From Cymbomonas tetramitiformis (lineage: Eukaryota > Chlorophyta > Pyramimonadophyceae > Pyramimonadales > Pyramimonadaceae), in assembly GCA_001247695.2 (NCBI GenBank), contig LGRX02024752.1, positions 53,049 to 117,048 of the forward strand: a stretch of 64,000 nucleotides of DNA, given 5' to 3'. The translations under genes were made by a program, and so were the position numbers. Of the stretch, positions 10,131-21,500 are shown one piece after another. Position 1 is the stretch's first letter, and each line of letters opens with the position of its first letter. The notes beneath the pieces were generated by a model that worked only from the letters and a program-made list of their open reading frames with translations, was not told the DNA's origin and did no database searches.

Positions 10131-10595
10131 ATAACACAGTATTCTGATTCACTAGTCAAATATGGGCATTTTATTTGGGTTCTGCCAAATGGCGCGTCGC
10201 TGATAACCGACGATTGAAAACTTTCCAATGGTGGAGATTTCACAGATTTAATTCAAGTTTCTTCGCTGTGTACACAGTGCAATTCGCAGACGACGACTGC
10301 CACGTCACGAAACGGGGCGGAATTGCTCTGAGGAATAGAGGAAATATCGCAGCAGTAAATATTGCAGTCGAGGGGAGTGCCGTTTGTTAATTATTAAGTA
10401 TGGAAATCTAGGTTATCGGCTGCCCGCCCCAACTTTGTTGCGCTACTGCAGGCACACCCCCTTGTGATTTTAATCACATTAACTGAAGTACATTTCTTTT
10501 TCAACGTTCGTAACGAATATATACATGTATTCACAAGGCGAATGCAATTTTTTGAGCTCTTGATCGACCCCATCCGCAACCGTATCAGCTTCGTT
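10131..10595. other. Intergenic, nothing recognised
   Basis: Unique-looking sequence between the gag remnant and the palindrome-rich element. No coding frame with family resemblance, no RNA gene. Confidence 0.5.
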
Positions 10596-11444
10596 TGCAG
10601 TCGCGACCAGCGATGTCAGTGCCTACTGGTGTGACAGTAGGTGACAATAGTAGGTATGACAGTAGGCTTAGTTACTGTCATCAGTAGGCCTCTTCGAAAT
10701 CGACATTAGGAGAGGGCTGAATATCTGACACTCAATTGACAGTAGGCGCAACAGTAGGTGGCAACAGAGCCTACTGTCGATGACAGTAGGTTCTGTCAAC
10801 GATCTGATGTTTTTTCAAACGTGTGCTAGATGGCGAGCGCAGGGCGAACTGGCAAGATTCGGCATCGGTAGTGTCCCGAACTGTGCTATAAGCGCTTATG
10901 TCGCGATATAAGCGCTTATGTTGGTGGTTATATAAGCGTGTGATATAAGCGATTGATATGCCGCCGACATAAGCGCTTATATCGTGATATAAGCGCTTAT
11001 GGATATATAATAAAATATGCTTATATCCGATATAGTATATACAGCGCGATTCTGGGAGGTTTTGGGTGCGCTTAGGTGTATATCATTTGATATAATATAA
11101 TCGGAATATATACGCGTCAGGGGTATATGTCCCCACAGCCCTGGTCTAGATCCTAGGTCCTCGCTCCTTGGGGTCGGCAACGCTTATTACCAGCACGCTC
11201 CGCGGACGGTCTTGCCTACTGTCAACACTCACGTGGTACCTACTGTCCCCACCACCAGTGCCTACTGTCCTCGGCCTACTGTCGCACCTACTGTCATGGG
11301 GTTACCTACTGTAAACCGAGTGTAAGTTACTGAGCCCTCACCTACTGTCGGGATACTGTCGCGCAACCCCCCAACTAGCCTCCCCTACTGTCAATCCTAC
11401 TGTGGGTCAAAAGCCGCCTACTGACAACACTGGTTGCGACTGCA
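10596..11444. mobile_element. Palindrome-rich non-autonomous element
   Basis: The ends are imperfect inverted repeats: TGCAGTCGCGACCAG at 10596, and the complement of TGCAGTCGCAACCAG at 11444, with similarity running further inward. The left 200 bp carries many copies of GACAGTAGG. The right 220 bp carries the same motif in the opposite orientation, CCTACTGTC (over ten copies). The centre (about 10885-11000) holds four AAGCGCTTAT palindromes, themselves mirrored. No coding capacity and no clear target duplication, so the transposon call is an inference from symmetry. Confidence 0.55.
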
Positions 11445-11522
11445 GGCTAAGTCGATGCGGTTCAAGATATGATCGACTAATTCATTGCAGCCGAGGGGTT
11501 TTCGTGCGTTTAGCGCAAGAAA

Positions 11523-11817
11523 CTTACGGGACATATTCGTATCAATGTTATGAATATATCCCGTAAGCTTCAGGGCATGCCGTCGAGTACGCTCGAAACG
11601 ATCACATCTTGACAAGAGGATAAATCTAAACCCAAAACGCCTCTTGTCAATATGCGACTGTTTGAAGCATACTTGACGGCAGGCCCTGCAACTTCCAGGA
11701 CATATTCATAATATTGTTATGAATATATCTGCCAGGTTTCGTGAGTTGGAGTTCACGACAACTCCAACTCTGCAAGGCAGTTTTGGGTTTGGGTAAATCA
11801 AAACCCAAACCCAAAAC
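11523..11817. repeat. Cluster of five stem-loops
   Basis: Five consecutive inverted repeats in 295 bp: CTTACGGGA.../...TCCCGTAAG (11523-11567), TTGACAAGAGG/CCTCTTGTCAA (11609-11650), CATATTCATAA/TTATGAATATA (about 11699-11729), GAGTTGGAGTT/AACTCCAACTC (11743-11770), and GTTTTGGGTTTGGG/CCCAAACCCAAAAC (11780-11817, 14-bp perfect stem). No coding role; it could be a structured RNA or stacked tiny foldback insertions. Confidence 0.8.
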
Positions 11818-11841
11818 GCCTCATATAGAACTCCAACAAGG

Positions 11842-12370
11842 TTGCAACTTCGAGATGATAATTTTAATAGGTTGATATCAGGTAAATACTTGATGAATTA
11901 TTGTATTGTTCAATCACATGTCATCGATGACACTAAGCCCCCACCCTCTCTCTCAGCTCTAAGTGAATCTGTACATGTTACCTTTTTTGTCATCGATGAC
12001 AGTCAAGTGCGTGTGAACTATTACAGGTATTTGAACTATTCCATGTGCACAATGGCCAAGTTTGTGGATTTCTTCTTCGAAACCCCTCAAGATGTTCTTC
12101 TTTGTCGGCCTATTCCATGGCGTGTTCGTGGGAAGCGATGCCAAGTTTTGCACAGGGACATTTGTGACGCCTTCGGACTTAACCCCGACGACGGATTGGC
12201 TGTTGCAAAATAAACTGGCTAGTAAAAGAATATGTATGTGACAAGGAGGTGTACCGCGTGGACCCGGAGTGGGCCTACTCAGTTATAGGTTGTTTGATTG
12301 ATACCGAAGACGAACCCGAAGATGCTTCACCGAAAACTCCTTCCGCAACCTCCGCGGCTCCAGAGTCTGA
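11842..12370 (+). pseudogene. Unknown frame fused to gag fragment
   Basis: A frame to 12213 (DFFFETPQDVLLCRPIPW, then LHRDICDAFGLNPDD) appears to continue one base over, from NWLVKEYVCDKEVYRVDPEW into an acidic Pro/Ser tail near 12360, where the Copia gag begins without its first 60 codons. The shift makes it a probable broken gene. No family recognised. It may be host coding sequence hit by the Copia piece, or part of another element. Confidence 0.3.
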
Positions 12371-13746
12371 TTGGCATCAGTGCGTACCCTGCAACGGGAG
12401 CACTTTGACATGAAGATCGCCAAGTCCGTCCGGCAGAAGTTGTTCGAGAACAAGGATGGCCGATTTTCCGGGACGGAATCCCACGCGTCGGCCCTCTTCG
12501 CGAAGATGGTCTCCGCACTACACACGGCCTTCGTGACCGAGGACATTGGCTTTGAGCCGCTTTTCGCACTCGACAACGCGGCCTTGGCCGTCCGCGTGGA
12601 GGCGAACTCTTTGTTGTACTCCACGCTGGAACTCATGGTCGACCCCATGTCGCCCGCGGCGGACTGGATGGATTCGTCCCACACCAGCTTCGTTCCCGGC
12701 TGACGGTAAGCGCGTTCTCCTCGAGTTCGCCCGCCGGATGATTCCGGCGGGTGACCCCTTTCAGGGTCAAGCAGACATGTTGGGCGTCCGCATCTCTGCG
12801 GGCGTGGACCCGCATGACAAGATCGGAGACTTCAACGCCGCTCTGACGGAAGGCTGCGAGGACACGGGCCACACTCTTGGACGAGGACGTGAAGGCGCTG
12901 TTCATCAAGGCGCTCGACACCACCTTCTACCAGCCGGTGGTGTCCCGGTTGCTCCTCCACGATCAACGAGCCGCTCATGACCTCCTCAAGATTCAGCAAT
13001 GGGTACGTGAATGCTACTCCGAGCACGTGCGGGCAGGCACCGCCACGGCGTCCGCCCACAGGTATTCTCATGGCACGCATTTCATGGAGAAGACCGGCGA
13101 TGACTCCGGTGCGCCCGGTGAGCTCGCGGACTTGCGGACGATGGTCCTCGACTTGAAGCGGCAGTTGGCCGCAGTTCTCGCCTCCGTTGAGTCCGAGCCG
13201 GTCCCGCGAGGATTCACTCCGCGCGCGGACAAACCAGACCGACGGCCGAAGACCCACTTTGCGGCATCGCCCCTTCCCAAGGGAGGGAATTGGTCGCAAT
13301 CCATCTCGAAGAAGGTCGCCTTTCATCGCGACACCGGTGCGACGGTGCCGTATTGTCAAAATCAGGTGTGCGCAAAGGGCAAGGCACGGCATTGGCATCG
13401 GGACTGCCCGAACGGGGGTCGGACCGGCCTCTCGGCCTACGCTTTCGCCGAGGAAGCCGAGAACTCGGTGTTGGCCGCGAAGTTTCAACATGCCATCGAC
13501 CACGACGACGCCGTAGAGTTCGACGCCCTCTGCATGCTCGCGGGCGGGAAGCCGGACATCTTCGCCGACCTCTCCGCGTGCTCGTTCTGCGAGGAGGACG
13601 GCGAGGCCCCCGTGTCCGCCGTCACTGAGTTCTCAGAGTTGGCACGCACGGCTGGAGCATCAACTTTCAACGTGAACACTTTCACCGCCACCATGCCGGT
13701 GGTGTCGGTCGGAGCCGACTACGCACTCCCCGACCGCGTCGGCTGA
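12371..13746 (+). pseudogene. Copia Gag with zinc knuckle, two frameshifts
   Basis: Second Gag copy, lacking the N-terminal 60 residues of copy one. Relative to copy one it has two 4-base insertions: near 12697 (within CAGCTTCGTTCCCGGC) and near 12849 (within CTGACGGAAGGC). These split it into frames ending at 12703, passing through about 12850, and then 12877-13746. The last part has a linker and the knuckle C-x4-C...HWHRDC (YCQNQVCAKGKARHWHRDCP), which binds RNA during packaging, then an acidic tail. Pol is not recognisable downstream. Both breaks being +4 is odd. Confidence 0.72.
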
Positions 13747-14996
13747 ATCCGACGAGGAGTGGGCCGGTCCGCCTACAGTAATCACTTAGTAATAAGAAAA
13801 CCCGCCAATAAGAAAGTAGCCAGCTTTTTTGATTTCTTCACAATATTTAACACATAACACTCCATACTTAAGATCTCTATATAAATAAGAAAGTTGCTAG
13901 GCTGACCTAAAATTCCTGTTTTCTTAAAATCGAGTGTTTACTGTAACCCCTTTTGCCCGCCCGTCACCCGCACCTTTGCCGACACACTTCATTGAGAGCA
14001 CGGGGATTACATTGGGGGCGCCCGACGAGCCGCCCGTGAGCATGAACATGCTCTCCGCGATCGAGGCGCCGGAGAGCGTGATGAGCTACGAGCCCGCAAC
14101 CTACGCCACGAGCGACGACGACGACGATGCCTCGGCTGAGCTGCCGCAGCCACGGTACGGCTGTGGGAGGGGCATTCCCGGCTAGGGGAGGTCTTTCCTT
14201 ACTTCATCTTTGGTGTGTGCATTTTTGTAATTTGTGCTACCGCCGCGCCACACACCGTTTCCGGTGTCGGTGGTGCCAATGCACACGCATGCGCGGCTCC
14301 ACCGGTCGGTGGTGCTGCATGGACTGCCTCGGCAGTCCCACCTACGGCGACTTCACCGCCTACACCGTTTCATGACACTCTTGGCGACGCGGTGGGTGCT
14401 GGTGCCGCGCCGGATGCCATCCCGCCGCGGAGACAGGCGCGGTATCGTCAGCTGCGTCAGGGATTCACTTGGGAGACCTTCTACGGCATGATCATCCCAC
14501 TGCCGCCAGGGACCGTGGGAGCCTGGCCATGACTTGATGCCTTCATCACCACCTTACTCACCGCCGCCGTACTCGTCTGAGGACGAGGCGCCGAGCTTAG
14601 AGAGCTCGGCAATTGACATCGGAGATTCATCAATTTCGTCTACGCATGATTTACCACCGGCCCCGGGGGCCGGCAACTACTGCACCCTCACGCTGCTCCG
14701 AGCTGGCCGACCAGTTTCGGGAACCTCCAGTGGCTGAGGTTGCTTCCACCGTGCCTGCCTAGAGATTAGCTAGTGATTAGCTTTCTAGATGTGCAGAAGA
14801 GCTCCTTGAATTTGAGCTGTGTTTAGGGTTTTAGCACTTAACAATCGTATCTGGCAATCTTTGCTGTGAGCTGGGACCGCCCTGACCAAGAGTACAGGCC
14901 CCCAGTTGTGCTACAGTTTCCGCCTGAAGTTGATGAGGGAGTTTGTTGCTTCGTTTCACCACTAGCTCCGGTCACCACCCTAGGTGGTGTGCTGGA
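13747..14996 (+). other. Copia 3' remnant, no pol domains seen
   Basis: Between gag and the 3' LTR. Short Pro/Ala/Asp-rich plus-strand frames (13934-14185, 14215-14532, 14534-14737) are present, but no integrase or RT motif was found. An element of this class should have over 3 kb of pol here, so most was deleted. The sequence ends in the LTR-proximal GTGCTGGA. Confidence 0.45.
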
Positions 14997-15206
14997 TGTG
15001 ACACACTGACAGCTCAATCTGTCACTTGTCACTTCCTATAGTAGGCACGCTGGGTGACCGTCACCAGTAGAGGGGAAACACCCGTTAGGTATTTATGTAT
15101 ATCTCACTTTTATCAATCACACTTTACCGTTCTGATATCGTAACCCTGAACTCAGGGATTATCTCACTGACTAGATATATATTACAGCAAAAGTATATAT
15201 CTAACA
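14997..15206 (+). mobile_element. Copia-type LTR, type 1 copy B (3' LTR)
   Basis: About 210 bp, starts TGTGACAC and ends ATATATCTAACA. It shares the block order with 3671-3881 but is preceded by the GTGCTGGA junction and followed by unrelated DNA, so it is a 3' LTR. Confidence 0.72.
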
Positions 15207-15286
15207 CTACGGTCATAATGCTTTCACTTTCTGCATTTTCACTAAGTGTTGTATAAGATATTGAAAGGTCGGCTTAAGCCGGAAAC

Positions 15287-15578
15287 TGACAGGAAACAAG
15301 AGAGATATATAAAAATAAAAAAAGGATATATATATATATGTCAGGTGCTAAGGAGCAGAACAGGTACGCAGGGGCGGATGTTCTCGGATACTAAGATGGT
15401 ATAAAATACTTGGGTGAGTGTTTTATGGCACACGGCTAACTGTGACAACGGACACTGGTGACATCTCGGGTCAAGGGGTGACAGACATGAGACCCACTAT
15501 GCCTCCCCCGCCTTACAGTGGGGGGGCAAGATTGGATTCCCCGTGACACCACCTCACCCCGTGGGGATGAGGTGTCAC
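15287..15578 (-). mobile_element. LTR type 2 copy, solo
   Basis: Nearly identical over some 250 bp to 29452-29700. Shared: AAGGAGCAGAACAGGTACGC, CGGATGTTCTCGGATACTA, and the run TGACAACGGACACTGGTGA. Read on the minus strand it ends in TTTCCTGTCA. No internal retroelement sequence is attached, so it is a solo LTR, placed tail to tail with the type-1 LTR at 14997-15206. Confidence 0.65.
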
Positions 15579-15684
15579 CAGGCAAAGAGGCAGAAGCACT
15601 GCAGGGTCTAGGACGAGCCACACCGGCTCGGGCAATCCGGCATGTGCCATCCCAAAGTGTTTGCAAGTCCAATGTCAAGGCTAA

Positions 15685-16551
15685 TGTCTATTGGGCTCAA
15701 GGCGGGGTAGCCCACCGTAAGAATGCCTTACGGTGGGTTAACCATAGCGTAGTTTGTTAACACCATAATGCACATCGAATGGTCTCAAATATGGTCGATC
15801 ATATGTGATTTCACAACTAGACATTCATGTTTAGCTGGACAAAGCCGAATGACATGTACTTGTGATCGGATATATCCGCGGTATCCATCCCAATATACCT
15901 CCGATGGCACGTTCGGTGCCGTGATCCCAACAAATGCACACAAACGTGACCCGATTTCTACGTACGTTTCATCCACGATGCCGATGTGCGCATGGGTGTA
16001 TTTCGTGAAGTTTGATCTATTTTTACCACCTTGAGTCAATACTTCGCGAGAAACATGCATATATATCCCCGTATAGACAAAATATCGTCTTTTTTGCCCT
16101 TAAGTATGGAAAAACATTGAAATTGCAAATGTTTTTTTGTTTTTTGTTTTTCTTAAGTTACTTGTGTAGAGTGATATATTCGATATATCGAATGGCGCCA
16201 AGTATAAGAAACATTTGTTATGGGCCATAGTTCATGAAAATATTGTGATATATAGGTACATTCCGAATGTGATGGGCATGTTCAAAATCTACCCAAAGAT
16301 GCAATAATTGGGTAACCCACCGTAAGGATTTGAGGTGTTTTTTCGCATGACCCCTTGGTATTAGCACGCATATTAGACGCAGCTATACAGTATGTAAAGT
16401 ACTTTTTTCAAGTCCACGCACTAATAAAACCCCCAAGGTGTGTCGAAAAGCATGGGTTTGTCCAAGTTGGCACAATATGCTAGCTCTAACATGCGGTTTT
16501 CGAATGTCTCTTACGGTGGGTAAACCCACCGTAAGGTGCGCCCAATAGACA
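15685..16551. mobile_element. 0.87-kb TIR element (MITE), copy A
   Basis: Terminal inverted repeats TGTCTATTGGGC / GCCCAATAGACA, with a second inner inverted motif CTTACGGTGGG/CCCACCGTAAG near both ends. It is flanked by CTAA on both sides (15681-15684, 16552-16555). There is no transposase. Copy B at 50407-51270 is nearly identical along its whole length, differing by small indels, so the family moved recently. Superfamily not assigned. Confidence 0.85.
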
Positions 16552-16637
16552 CTAACCTAAAAGCTCAGTTCCCTCGAGGATCATCACACACCGCACGGGC
16601 ATGGAGAAGGGTCATTGCTGAGATGTGCTCCGTTGAT

Positions 16638-17259
16638 CTAATCTTGCTTCGCCGCCGACCAGGATGCCGTAGCTGAACCCTGAAAAGGCGGGACCCACGG
16701 AACCGTGCGGAGAGCCGGCCAAGCGGTGTTACCGTCGTCCACGGAGGTGTCGGGCATGCATGGGCTCCGGCTCGGCACGATCGGCCAAGGGGCGGAAAGG
16801 GAATGCAGCCGGGTCATCGTCGTCCACGGCCGCATGCTGTAGCGAGGGCGAGCCATGGCCCGCCGGGGCATTGGGGGTAGCCACAGGCGGTACACCACCA
16901 GCGGGCCGAGTCCAGGCAGCAATCGTAGGGCGCACCGGCGCCGTCGGCGCGTCAGACGGCGCCATGGAAGGCGCAAATGATGCGGTGCATGAGAAAGGGC
17001 ACACCCCCTTTGTGGTGAGGTGGCCATCGGTGACGCCCCAAAGGCGGAAGCACGTGCTGCATGGGTGGCCGACCCCCTCCCACACCAAGTAGCGGACGCG
17101 GGGGTTCTGGGGCGGCTTCCAATCTCCAACGGGCTTGACGATGCTGCCGCGTGTGTGCACGGAGTTGAATGTGGCACCACCGGCTCCGTCCGCCCGCGCC
17201 CCGCCACCACCAGCGCCTGGGGATGGAGAAGGCGGGGCAAGGCGGGAGAGAGACTTCAT
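16638..17259 (-). pseudogene. Retroelement Gag-like remnant
   Basis: A minus-strand frame (start near 17259) with GVGHPCSTCFRLWGVTDGH then KGVCPF, a C-x2-C...H...C arrangement like a knuckle, followed by a Pro/Ala-rich tail. It has no other recognisable domain and abuts, head to head, the Gypsy RT fragment at 17262. Low confidence. Confidence 0.3.
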
Positions 17260-17261
17260 TG

Positions 17262-17584
17262 ATCAGTTCTTAGTCATCTTCATAGATGACACCATAGTGT
17301 ACAGTCCAGATTTTGACACACACGTGAAGCAAGTTCGCCAGTTCCTACAGCGCTGCAGAGAGCATCAGTTCTTCATCAGGCCTTCGAAGGTTGAGTTGTT
17401 CGTCAGAAGTATCGACTTTATCGGACACCACATCTCAGAGGCAGGCCTATCAATCATCGAAGACAGAATCCGTGCAGTCATGGCTATTCAGCCTCCAGTA
17501 TCCTATGGCCCAACCGTTGGTAAACAGCCTCTACGCCGCATGGCTAAAGATGGCAAGTCTTCACTTCGGTCATTCTTGGGCATA
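17262..17584 (+). pseudogene. Gypsy/Ty3 reverse transcriptase fragment
   Basis: About 108 codons of an RT palm and connection: FLVIFIDDTIVYS holds the catalytic Asp pair (x-I-D-D), followed by FFIRPSKVELF, IDFIGHHIS and, at the end, LRSFLGI, all typical of Ty3/Gypsy pol. It lacks both the upstream RT and the downstream RNase H and integrase. It stops where the terminal repeat of the 10.4-kb element begins, so the transposon probably landed in this retroelement, but no matching continuation is seen beyond 27955. Confidence 0.8.
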
Positions 17585-17606
17585 GGCATGTGGCACGCGT
17601 GGGTGG

Positions 17607-18434
17607 TACGTTTATGCATAATTTGACGATTTTCGAAAAAATGACATTTAGAAGTGTTAGAAGGTTGGAGAAGTTTGGAGAAGGTTTGGACAAACTCAGA
17701 AATGTAAAATTTTGACATTTCGGGTTTTGGAGTAGCCGTGCGGGGCCATTTCGTTTACTGCAAATACCAGGGAATCAAGTTGTACACATGGAATGCTTGC
17801 GCGACACATTAATAAGTTTATAAAAGGCCATTACAAGGTTTGGGAAGGTGCAACATGATAGTATAAGGCAGTAAAAAGTTGCATATCCAATATTTTAGGG
17901 TTTTAGGGTTAGTGGTGTGGGTGAAATATTAGCTGTGAGAGGGGGTTCGGCGTATGCGGGGTCCGCTATAAAGTGCACAATTTCGGGAAATGATGATATT
18001 ACACGGTTTGATACTTTTGGAGAAGTTTGGAGAAGGTTTGGACAAACTCAAAAATGTAAAATTTTGACGTTTAGGGTTTTGGAGTAGTCGTGCGGGGCCA
18101 TTTTGTTCACTGCAAACAGCAGGAAATCGTGTTTTGCACTTGGCATGCATGCGCGACATATGAATGCGTTGCTACAAGGCCAATAACAAGCGGGGAATGA
18201 TATTGTATGATTCAATATTTTTGGAGAACATTGGAGAAGGTTCGTAGAACCAAAATAATGCAATATTTTGATATTTTGGGTTTTGGAGGAGCCGCGCGGG
18301 GCCAATTTGTTCACTGCAAATATCAGGATGGTTGCCGTGTCATGCACACGGGCGATGTTTTGAAAAGAGCAATTCAATATGCAAGTACATTTCCATGTTT
18401 ATATTCCAATGTTCATATACAACCTAATGTATGA
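17607..18434. repeat. Left subterminal repeat array
   Basis: About 2.4 units with landmarks GGAGAAGTTTGGAGAAGG, GGAGTAGYCGTGCGGGGCC (17730, 18080, variant 18285) and GGGGTCCGCTATAAAGTGCA. Spacing is about 350, then 205 bp (a deleted unit). It includes TTTTAGGGTTTTAGGGTTAG, telomere-like but only two or three repeats. It matches the right array in inverted orientation. Confidence 0.8.
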
Positions 18435-18573
18435 ATACTTGCAAGTGACATTATGACCGTAGTGTCAGATTATCACAGTTATGCCAAATTGCAGCTTACT
18501 GTAGCACGAAGCACCAAGATACGGCTCTCGGGACAGCTCAATAGCACTTTTAGTTAGGCAAACGATTTCTAAG

Positions 18574-21500
18574 CTAGCGCCTGTCGAACAGCTCTTCCAA
18601 GGAAACACGTGAGCGTGAAGCCCCACGAGCAAGGTCCTGCAATTGATCCGCGGTCAGGGTGAAAAGCTGCTGTGCTGGTTGGGCGAGCTGCTGTGGTTGG
18701 GCGAGCAACTGCGGTTGCGCGAGCAGCTGGGGTTGCGCGAGGAGTTGCGGTGGTTGCGCGAATAGCTGGGGTTGCGCGAGCAATTGTGGTTGCAGCTGGT
18801 AGGATTGCTGAAGCTGCGAGAGCTGCTGGAGCTGCTGAAGTTGTTGCAGCTGTTGAAGCTGCTGGAGTTCTTGCAGCTGTTGAAGCTGCTGAGGCTGCTG
18901 CACCGGTTGAAGCTGCTGGGGCTGCAGCACCGGTTGAAGCTGCTGGAGCTGCTGCATCTGTTGAAGCTGCTGGGGTAGCTGCACCTGTTGAAGCTGAGAC
19001 TGGGGCTGCGGGAGTTGCTGCAGCTGCAGGGGCTGCTGCGGCTGTTGAAGCTGCTGGGGCGGCAGCACCTGTTGAAGCTGAGACTGGGGCTGCGGGAGTT
19101 GCTGCAGCTGCAAGGGCTGCTGCGGCTGTTGAAGCTGCTGAGGCGGCAGCACCTGTTGAAGCTGAGACGGGGGCTGCGGGAGTTGCTGCAGCTGCAAGGG
19201 CTGCTGCGGCTGTTGAAGCTGCTGAGGCGGCAGCACCTGCTGAAACTGCTGGGGCTGCAGCACCTGATGAACCTGAGACTGGGACTGTGGGAGTTGCTGC
19301 AGTTGCTGGGCCAGGAGGAGTTCCTCCTGCTGCTGGGCCTGCGGGACGTCCTGACGAACTGCTTCCGGACTTGAGATCATTGATGGTAGCGGGGGCACCA
19401 TCTGCACCCCTTCGGAGACACGGACTCCACCCTCCGTCCCTTGCTCCGCCGTGGGCGTCGCCGACGCCGCAGGTGCCGGTCGCGGTTCCTCGGAGGCCGG
19501 CACTTGCGGCACGAGCGTCTCCAAACTAGCGCGCTCCAGCTCTAAGCGCCGGTCCAGTGCGCTCTGCTGTCTCTGCTCCAACGCTTCCAAGCTCCGACCA
19601 AACTCCTCTCCCTGCTTCCTCAACAGCTCCTCCAACTGTTCACTCGTCACGCCCACCTGCAAAGGTCCACTTCTTCCTTCCTCTACCTCCACCTGCGCCG
19701 CCAGTGGGACCGCCAGCACCCCACTGCCGACACTTGACCTCCGGCCTCGAGAACGACCACCTCCAGCTTTCCCCGTGCCTTTCCCCGTGCCAGCATCAAG
19801 TGCCCTACCCGACACGTCGCTCGGTGCTTGGCTCCCCCTTCGGTGTGGAACGGCCAGGTGCGCAGGCGCGGCAACCCGCTTCTGCAAGGTGTAGCCGTCA
19901 GCCAAATCCGACCTCATGCGCTTCCTTCCTGAGGCCCCTTTAGACGCAAGTGTCTCATGCGGTGCATCCTCCGTGACCGTATCCCCCTCGGAACCCGCGC
20001 CCCCACGGCTACTAGGGGCAACCGATGCCGCGTCCTTGTCCACGAAGAGGTAGTCGTCACGGGTAACGCTCGCTCCTAACTCCACCCGGTCCGCAGTAGT
20101 CACCTGCCTCAACGGGGCCGTCACCGACACGCCCTCCTGCAAGCCCTTCGCTTTTTCTACCGCAATCTGTTGTGGCACAATGAAACTTCCTGAGGACCTG
20201 GAACACTTGGTCGATATTCTCATTGTCACGGAAGTAAGCCTCCCCTCGGGCTTTGTCCGTTACGCCCACGTTCAGCTTGCTCATCAGGGTAGAAGTCTTC
20301 CCAAATTCTTTACGGCCCGCAAACGATATTTTCCGCTGGCCCGCTTTCGGTCAAAACGGTCAAAGAAGAAAAATGCCCGCCGCAGGCGCGAAATTTTAAA
20401 ATTAAGTATGGGGGTTTGATAAAAAGTGGCATAAAATGCCTATATTTTTGGCCGAAGTTTGGCCGGCTCATATTTCTGTGCGGCCCGGGGGCGAAAGCCC
20501 CTTCGGCCCGCTTTCGGCCCGGAGCGAGCTTCTGCGGCCCCGGGCCGGCCCGCCACGGTAAGACTTCTACCCTGTTGCTCATGCGGAAGGTGTGAAACAT
20601 CTCCGGGTCGGCGTTCGGCCCATCGATTGGCCCCCCGCAATGGACAAACCACCCTTTATCCTTTATGTGCAGGATTAAGCCTACCACATACCCCTCCGAG
20701 TGACCCTGGTGAAACACCACTCCGCCGTACGAGAATTTCCCGTTCGATTTCTCGGCGTATCCCTCCTTATCACCAAAGCCGTCGCCATACACATACCGCG
20801 GCCTATAGTTAATGTACTTGTTGTACTCGTGAACACGTTGCGGCAGATCCATGTCCTTCCACTGACTGGCCTTCCGCTGACGGTCACCTACGGGCAATGC
20901 CTGTGCGGGAGTGTTCGTGGGTTGCTCCGCCGCTCCCGCTTCAACAAGGGGCGGGGCCGCCGATGCCGACGGCTCCGCAACCAAGGGCAAGGCCGGTGGT
21001 GCCGGAGTGTCCGCGGGTTGCTCCGCCGATCTCAACGGCGCGTCCGGTACCACCCCCGCGGTCTCGGGTGCGGGCACCTCCGTGCTCGTGGGGGCGGGAG
21101 CATCCGCGGGTTGAGCCGCCGCTCCCGACGGCTCCTCTACACCCCCCTCAACGACCTCGAGTGTGGCCGCTTCAAGGGGTGGGGGAGCCGATGCCGAGAA
21201 CTCCGAGAGCATGGACAAGGGAGGTGCCGGAGTGTCCGCGGGTTGCTCCGCCGATCCCGACGGCGCGTCCGGTACCACCCCCGCGGTCTTGGGTGCGGGC
21301 ACCTCCGTGCTCGTGGGGGCGGGAGCATCCGCGGGTTGAGCCGTCCCTCCCGACGGCGCGTTCACTACCAGCCCTGCGGTGTCGGGTGCGGGCACCTCCG
21401 TGCTGGTGGGGGCGGGAGCATCCGCGGGTTGCTCCGCCGCTCCCAACGGCTCCTCTACACCGTACACCCCCCTGAACGACCTCGGGTGTGGCCGCTTCAA

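Noticed and set aside
17896..17918. Interstitial telomere
   Set aside because: Only two or three degenerate TTTAGGG-like copies, part of a longer repeated unit.
18672..19529. 285-aa Ala/Glu-rich plus-strand ORF
   Set aside because: Antisense shadow of the Gln/Leu repeat tail. The minus-strand frame joins onto the finger-containing gene.
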